From the NCBI RefSeq assembly GCF_001482385.1, contig NZ_CP013611.1, positions 558,001 through 622,000 on the forward strand: a DNA stretch of 64,000 bases. The letters are read 5' to 3'. The stretch's first letter is position 1; each line of letters starts with the position of its first letter. The translations under genes were made by a program, and so were the position numbers. Below, one piece after another: positions 62,493-64,000 of the stretch. The notes beneath the pieces are model-generated. The model had not been told where the DNA came from, searched no databases, and saw only the letters and a list, made by a program, of their open reading frames with translations. This DNA is from Pseudoalteromonas rubra. Its GTDB lineage: Bacteria > Pseudomonadota > Gammaproteobacteria > Enterobacterales > Alteromonadaceae.

Positions 62493-63098
62493 ATGGAGCA
62501 TTTGCCCCTACCAAAACCCCCAAAATCCTGCGTATTCCGGCTGGTTCCTAACAGCCAGGTGCATGTAAGTAAAGCGAATAACGCGTCAGAGGTCTATGAC
62601 CTTGAAGGTGCATATTGGGAATTTGAACTCGAATTGGCCAACGTTCGCGAGGATGAAGCATTAGCGCTCGATGCGTTCCTGGCCAAACTCCGTGGCCGGG
62701 TTGGCAAATTTCTGATGCATGACTACCGCCGACCACAAAATAGCCTGACTGCCGCTGGCTACGTAAATGGCAGTAACCAGGATGGCAATTTGTTTAACGT
62801 CCGGGGCATGCCAGTTAATCAGACCTATGCCCCTGCTGGTACCCGCATCCAAATTGGACTGGGTGAGACTGCCGAACTCAAAGTGCTGACCGAGGATGTT
62901 GTGGTTAACAGCCATGGCCATGCGCAACTGGTATTTGAGTCACCTGTTCGCTCTATTCCTGGCGATTCGACTCCTGTCTATTTCAACCGACCCTATGGCG
63001 TGTTTCGCCTCGCTGACAACAAGCAAGGCCTGGCAGACGCACAGGTCAAGGATGGCCTGGTCACATCTTGGAAAATCAAAGGTCGGGAGGCGTTTTAG
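62493..63098 (+). CDS. tail protein, B3/D3112-like minor tail family
   Basis: The 201-residue protein starts MEHLPLPKPPKSCVFRLVPN and contains LEGAYWEFELELANVREDEALALDAFLAKLRGRVGKFLMHDYRRP, followed by beta-rich sequence. Its neighbours are DUF2163-like and NlpC-like tail-tip genes, so it is probably part of the distal tail/baseplate. First gene of the operon behind the third late promoter. Confidence 0.7.
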   Translation: MEHLPLPKPPKSCVFRLVPNSQVHVSKANNASEVYDLEGAYWEFELELANVREDEALALDAFLAKLRGRVGKFLMHDYRRPQNSLTAAGYVNGSNQDGNLFNVRGMPVNQTYAPAGTRIQIGLGETAELKVLTEDVVVNSHGHAQLVFESPVRSIPGDSTPVYFNRPYGVFRLADNKQGLADAQVKDGLVTSWKIKGREAF

Positions 63099-63099
63099 T

Positions 63100-63690
63100 A
63101 TGGAGGCACTTAACGCTGGCCTGGTCCAGGACTTGGCATATGGCCGCCCCAGGTATTTTGTGCGCCTGGCGTTTGAAAGTGGTGATTTGCTACTGCATAC
63201 CGGTGTTGGTGAGCGCCGGTTTTTAAACCGCACCTGGCATGGCCTTGGGATGCTGGGCCAGGTGGGCGAACTCCCCGCCAGCGATAAAAACAACAGTGCG
63301 CGTATCAGTCTGACACTGCACACCCAAAGCGGCACCGTGCTTGGTGAGGTTGCTGTAAACGACCCGATTGGCGTTGGAGTGCAGATTTACCTGGTCACCG
63401 TAGATGGGCATTACCGCGTATCGCAATACCAGATGATTGAAAGTGGTTACATCGTCAGCTGTGACGTAGAGCGTGGCAGTGTCAGCAAAGTTCAACTGCA
63501 GGTGGCCGGTGAGGCCGAGCGCTGGAAACAGGCCCGCTTAAACCAGCGTTGGAATGACGCCACTCAAAAAGCGCTCCACCTCAATGACGAGTTTTTTAGC
63601 GAGATTGTTGCAGCAACCGCAACCTATCTGCCAGACACCCAGCCAGGACAAATAATCGGACCGAGACGCGACTATGAATATGAACCTTGA
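63100..63690 (+). CDS. DUF2163-like distal tail protein
   Basis: The 196-residue protein has LVTVDGHYRVSQYQMIESGYIVSCDVERGSV and the C-terminal AERWKQARLNQRWNDATQKALHLND, resembling the BR0599/DUF2163 C-terminal region of GTA-like tail tips. ATG 63100 has GGGAGGCG 12 bases upstream. It overlaps the next gene by 17 bases. Confidence 0.7.
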   Translation: MEALNAGLVQDLAYGRPRYFVRLAFESGDLLLHTGVGERRFLNRTWHGLGMLGQVGELPASDKNNSARISLTLHTQSGTVLGEVAVNDPIGVGVQIYLVTVDGHYRVSQYQMIESGYIVSCDVERGSVSKVQLQVAGEAERWKQARLNQRWNDATQKALHLNDEFFSEIVAATATYLPDTQPGQIIGPRRDYEYEP

Positions 63691-64000
63691 TTTACAGGAC
63701 TACCTGGACCAATGCGCTGAGCGCGAATTTGCCTGGGGTGAGTTTGATTGCTGTTTGTTTGTGGCCAACTGGATATTGCGCCGCACGGGTGTTGACCTGG
63801 CGCGCGATTTCAAAGGCCATTACAAAACCGAGCTGGGTGCTAAGCGGCGTTTAAAAGCACTGGGCTTTGATGGCATTGAAAGCGTGTTTAAAGCGCGTTT
63901 AAAGCCGGTTTTAAACTCGTATGCACGCCGTGGCGATTTGGCCCTGGTTAACTATGATGGCCAGCTGGTTGGCGGTATTGTGGGGCTGAACTGTGTGTAC
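63674..64000 (+). CDS. NlpC/P60-like (DUF6950-type) tail tip protein, 3' end outside window
   Basis: 109 codons are visible, starting MNMNLDLQDYLDQCAEREFA. The motif WGEFDCCLFVANWILRRTG holds the likely catalytic Cys, and GHYKTELGAKRRLKALG follows, as in small tail-tip peptidase-like proteins of transposable siphophages that open peptidoglycan during entry. The frame is open at the window end. A TTTAAA array is embedded in codons 72-81. Confidence 0.75.
   Translation, partial: MNMNLDLQDYLDQCAEREFAWGEFDCCLFVANWILRRTGVDLARDFKGHYKTELGAKRRLKALGFDGIESVFKARLKPVLNSYARRGDLALVNYDGQLVGGIVGLNCVY
63887..63915. repeat. TTTAAA array, about 11-bp phased, inside a coding region
   Basis: TTTAAA begins at 63887, 63898 and 63910, and another at 63850. 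It shares CCGGTTTTAAACT with the array at 49435. Confidence 0.65.

Larger units (their letters stand above)
29112..64000. mobile_element. Mu-type transposable prophage (B3/D3112-like siphophage), right end outside window
   Basis: The region holds transposase A and ATPase B of the Mu type, GemA, Mor/C, a CI-type repressor, DUF935 portal, gp28-like terminase, F-like head protein, I-like protease, DUF1320, G-like and gp37-like connectors, a siphophage tail tube, tape measure and DUF2163/NlpC-like tail tip genes. The left border is set by the end of host-like remnants and by repeats at 29146-29180; the exact base is uncertain. No integrase is present, consistent with DDE transposition. The tail tip genes and right end are missing. 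Confidence 0.85.

Noticed and set aside
29112..64000. Site-specific integrase or Gin-type invertase for the apparent inversion
   Set aside because: No tyrosine or serine recombinase gene is visible in the window; the missing right part was not examined.
1..64000. CRISPR arrays, tRNA or rRNA genes
   Set aside because: No regularly spaced identical repeats of CRISPR size and no tRNA or rRNA sequence were noticed on either strand. This was by eye, not by a covariance search.

Overview
The window is a bacterial chromosome segment carrying a Mu-type transposable prophage. Host genes fill about 1-28.2 kb and the prophage runs from about 29.1 kb to the end of the window, where it is cut off. SeqA, FabA, the DUF2788-ybfF-seqA-pgm order and an RpoE/ChrR (ECF11-type) lipid operon point to a marine gammaproteobacterium of the Alteromonadales, most like Pseudoalteromonas. 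That placement is inferred from gene content; no database search was possible.

Host part. (1) 1-4.4 kb: DUF2788 protein (partial), esterase YbfF, replication regulator SeqA, phosphoglucomutase and an AstE-type deacylase. (2) 4.5-8.5 kb: branched-chain 2-oxoacid dehydrogenase E1alpha-E1beta-E2 operon behind a perfect 16-bp palindrome. (3) 8.5-17 kb: an ECF sigma factor and its ChrR-type zinc/cupin anti-sigma factor, with an eight-gene operon (NTF2-like, SDR, FAD oxidoreductase, DUF1365, cyclopropane-synthase-like methyltransferase, DUF2878, chalcone-isomerase-like, DUF3833) of the kind controlled by RpoE-ChrR during singlet-oxygen stress. The same TGATCY-N18-TA promoter pattern precedes the sigma gene, this operon and a LON-domain gene. 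(4) 17-21.7 kb: FabA, a double-length PTPS/QueD-like protein, an M23 peptidase-like protein, an acyl-CoA thioesterase, a GNAT acetyltransferase and a small secreted protein. (5) 21.7-27.2 kb, minus strand: receiver protein, MoxR ATPase, DUF58, TgpA-type transglutaminase and an NhaC-like antiporter, apparently one operon. (6) 27.3-29.1 kb: a frameshifted gene and decayed coding remnants next to the prophage end.

Prophage part. The minus-strand block (44.0 to 29.3 kb) reads, in transcription order, Ner-like regulator, accessory genes, transposase A, ATPase B, GemA, a Mor/C-type activator, small early genes, terminator, late promoter, lysozyme, terminase, portal, DUF3164, holin and F-like head protein. 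The plus-strand block (50.4 kb onward) reads protease/scaffold, decoration protein, major capsid, head-tail connectors, tail tube, a frameshifted tail-assembly chaperone, tape measure and tail-tip genes. The gene set fits a transposable siphophage of the B3/D3112 kind. Relative to Mu, the early-lysis-head block is inverted with respect to the late block. Between the two blocks lie the repressor and a cargo region: a secreted protein, an 892-residue beta-propeller sensor kinase, a 30-residue hydrophobic peptide, a membrane protein and a two-TM potassium channel. A second cargo island (59.8-62.4 kb; DUF2971 protein, membrane protein, minus-strand gene) interrupts the tail genes.

Two DNA-level systems link the prophage modules. 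Three copies of a 16-bp palindrome (TGTAAAAYRTTTTACA), each 24 bp before a -10-like hexamer, precede the lysis, protease and tail-tip operons, so these are the probable targets of the single Mor/C activator. Five arrays of TTTAAA units repeated every 11 bp are scattered through the prophage (29.2, 36.3, 49.4, 54.3 and 63.9 kb); I cannot assign them to any known element.
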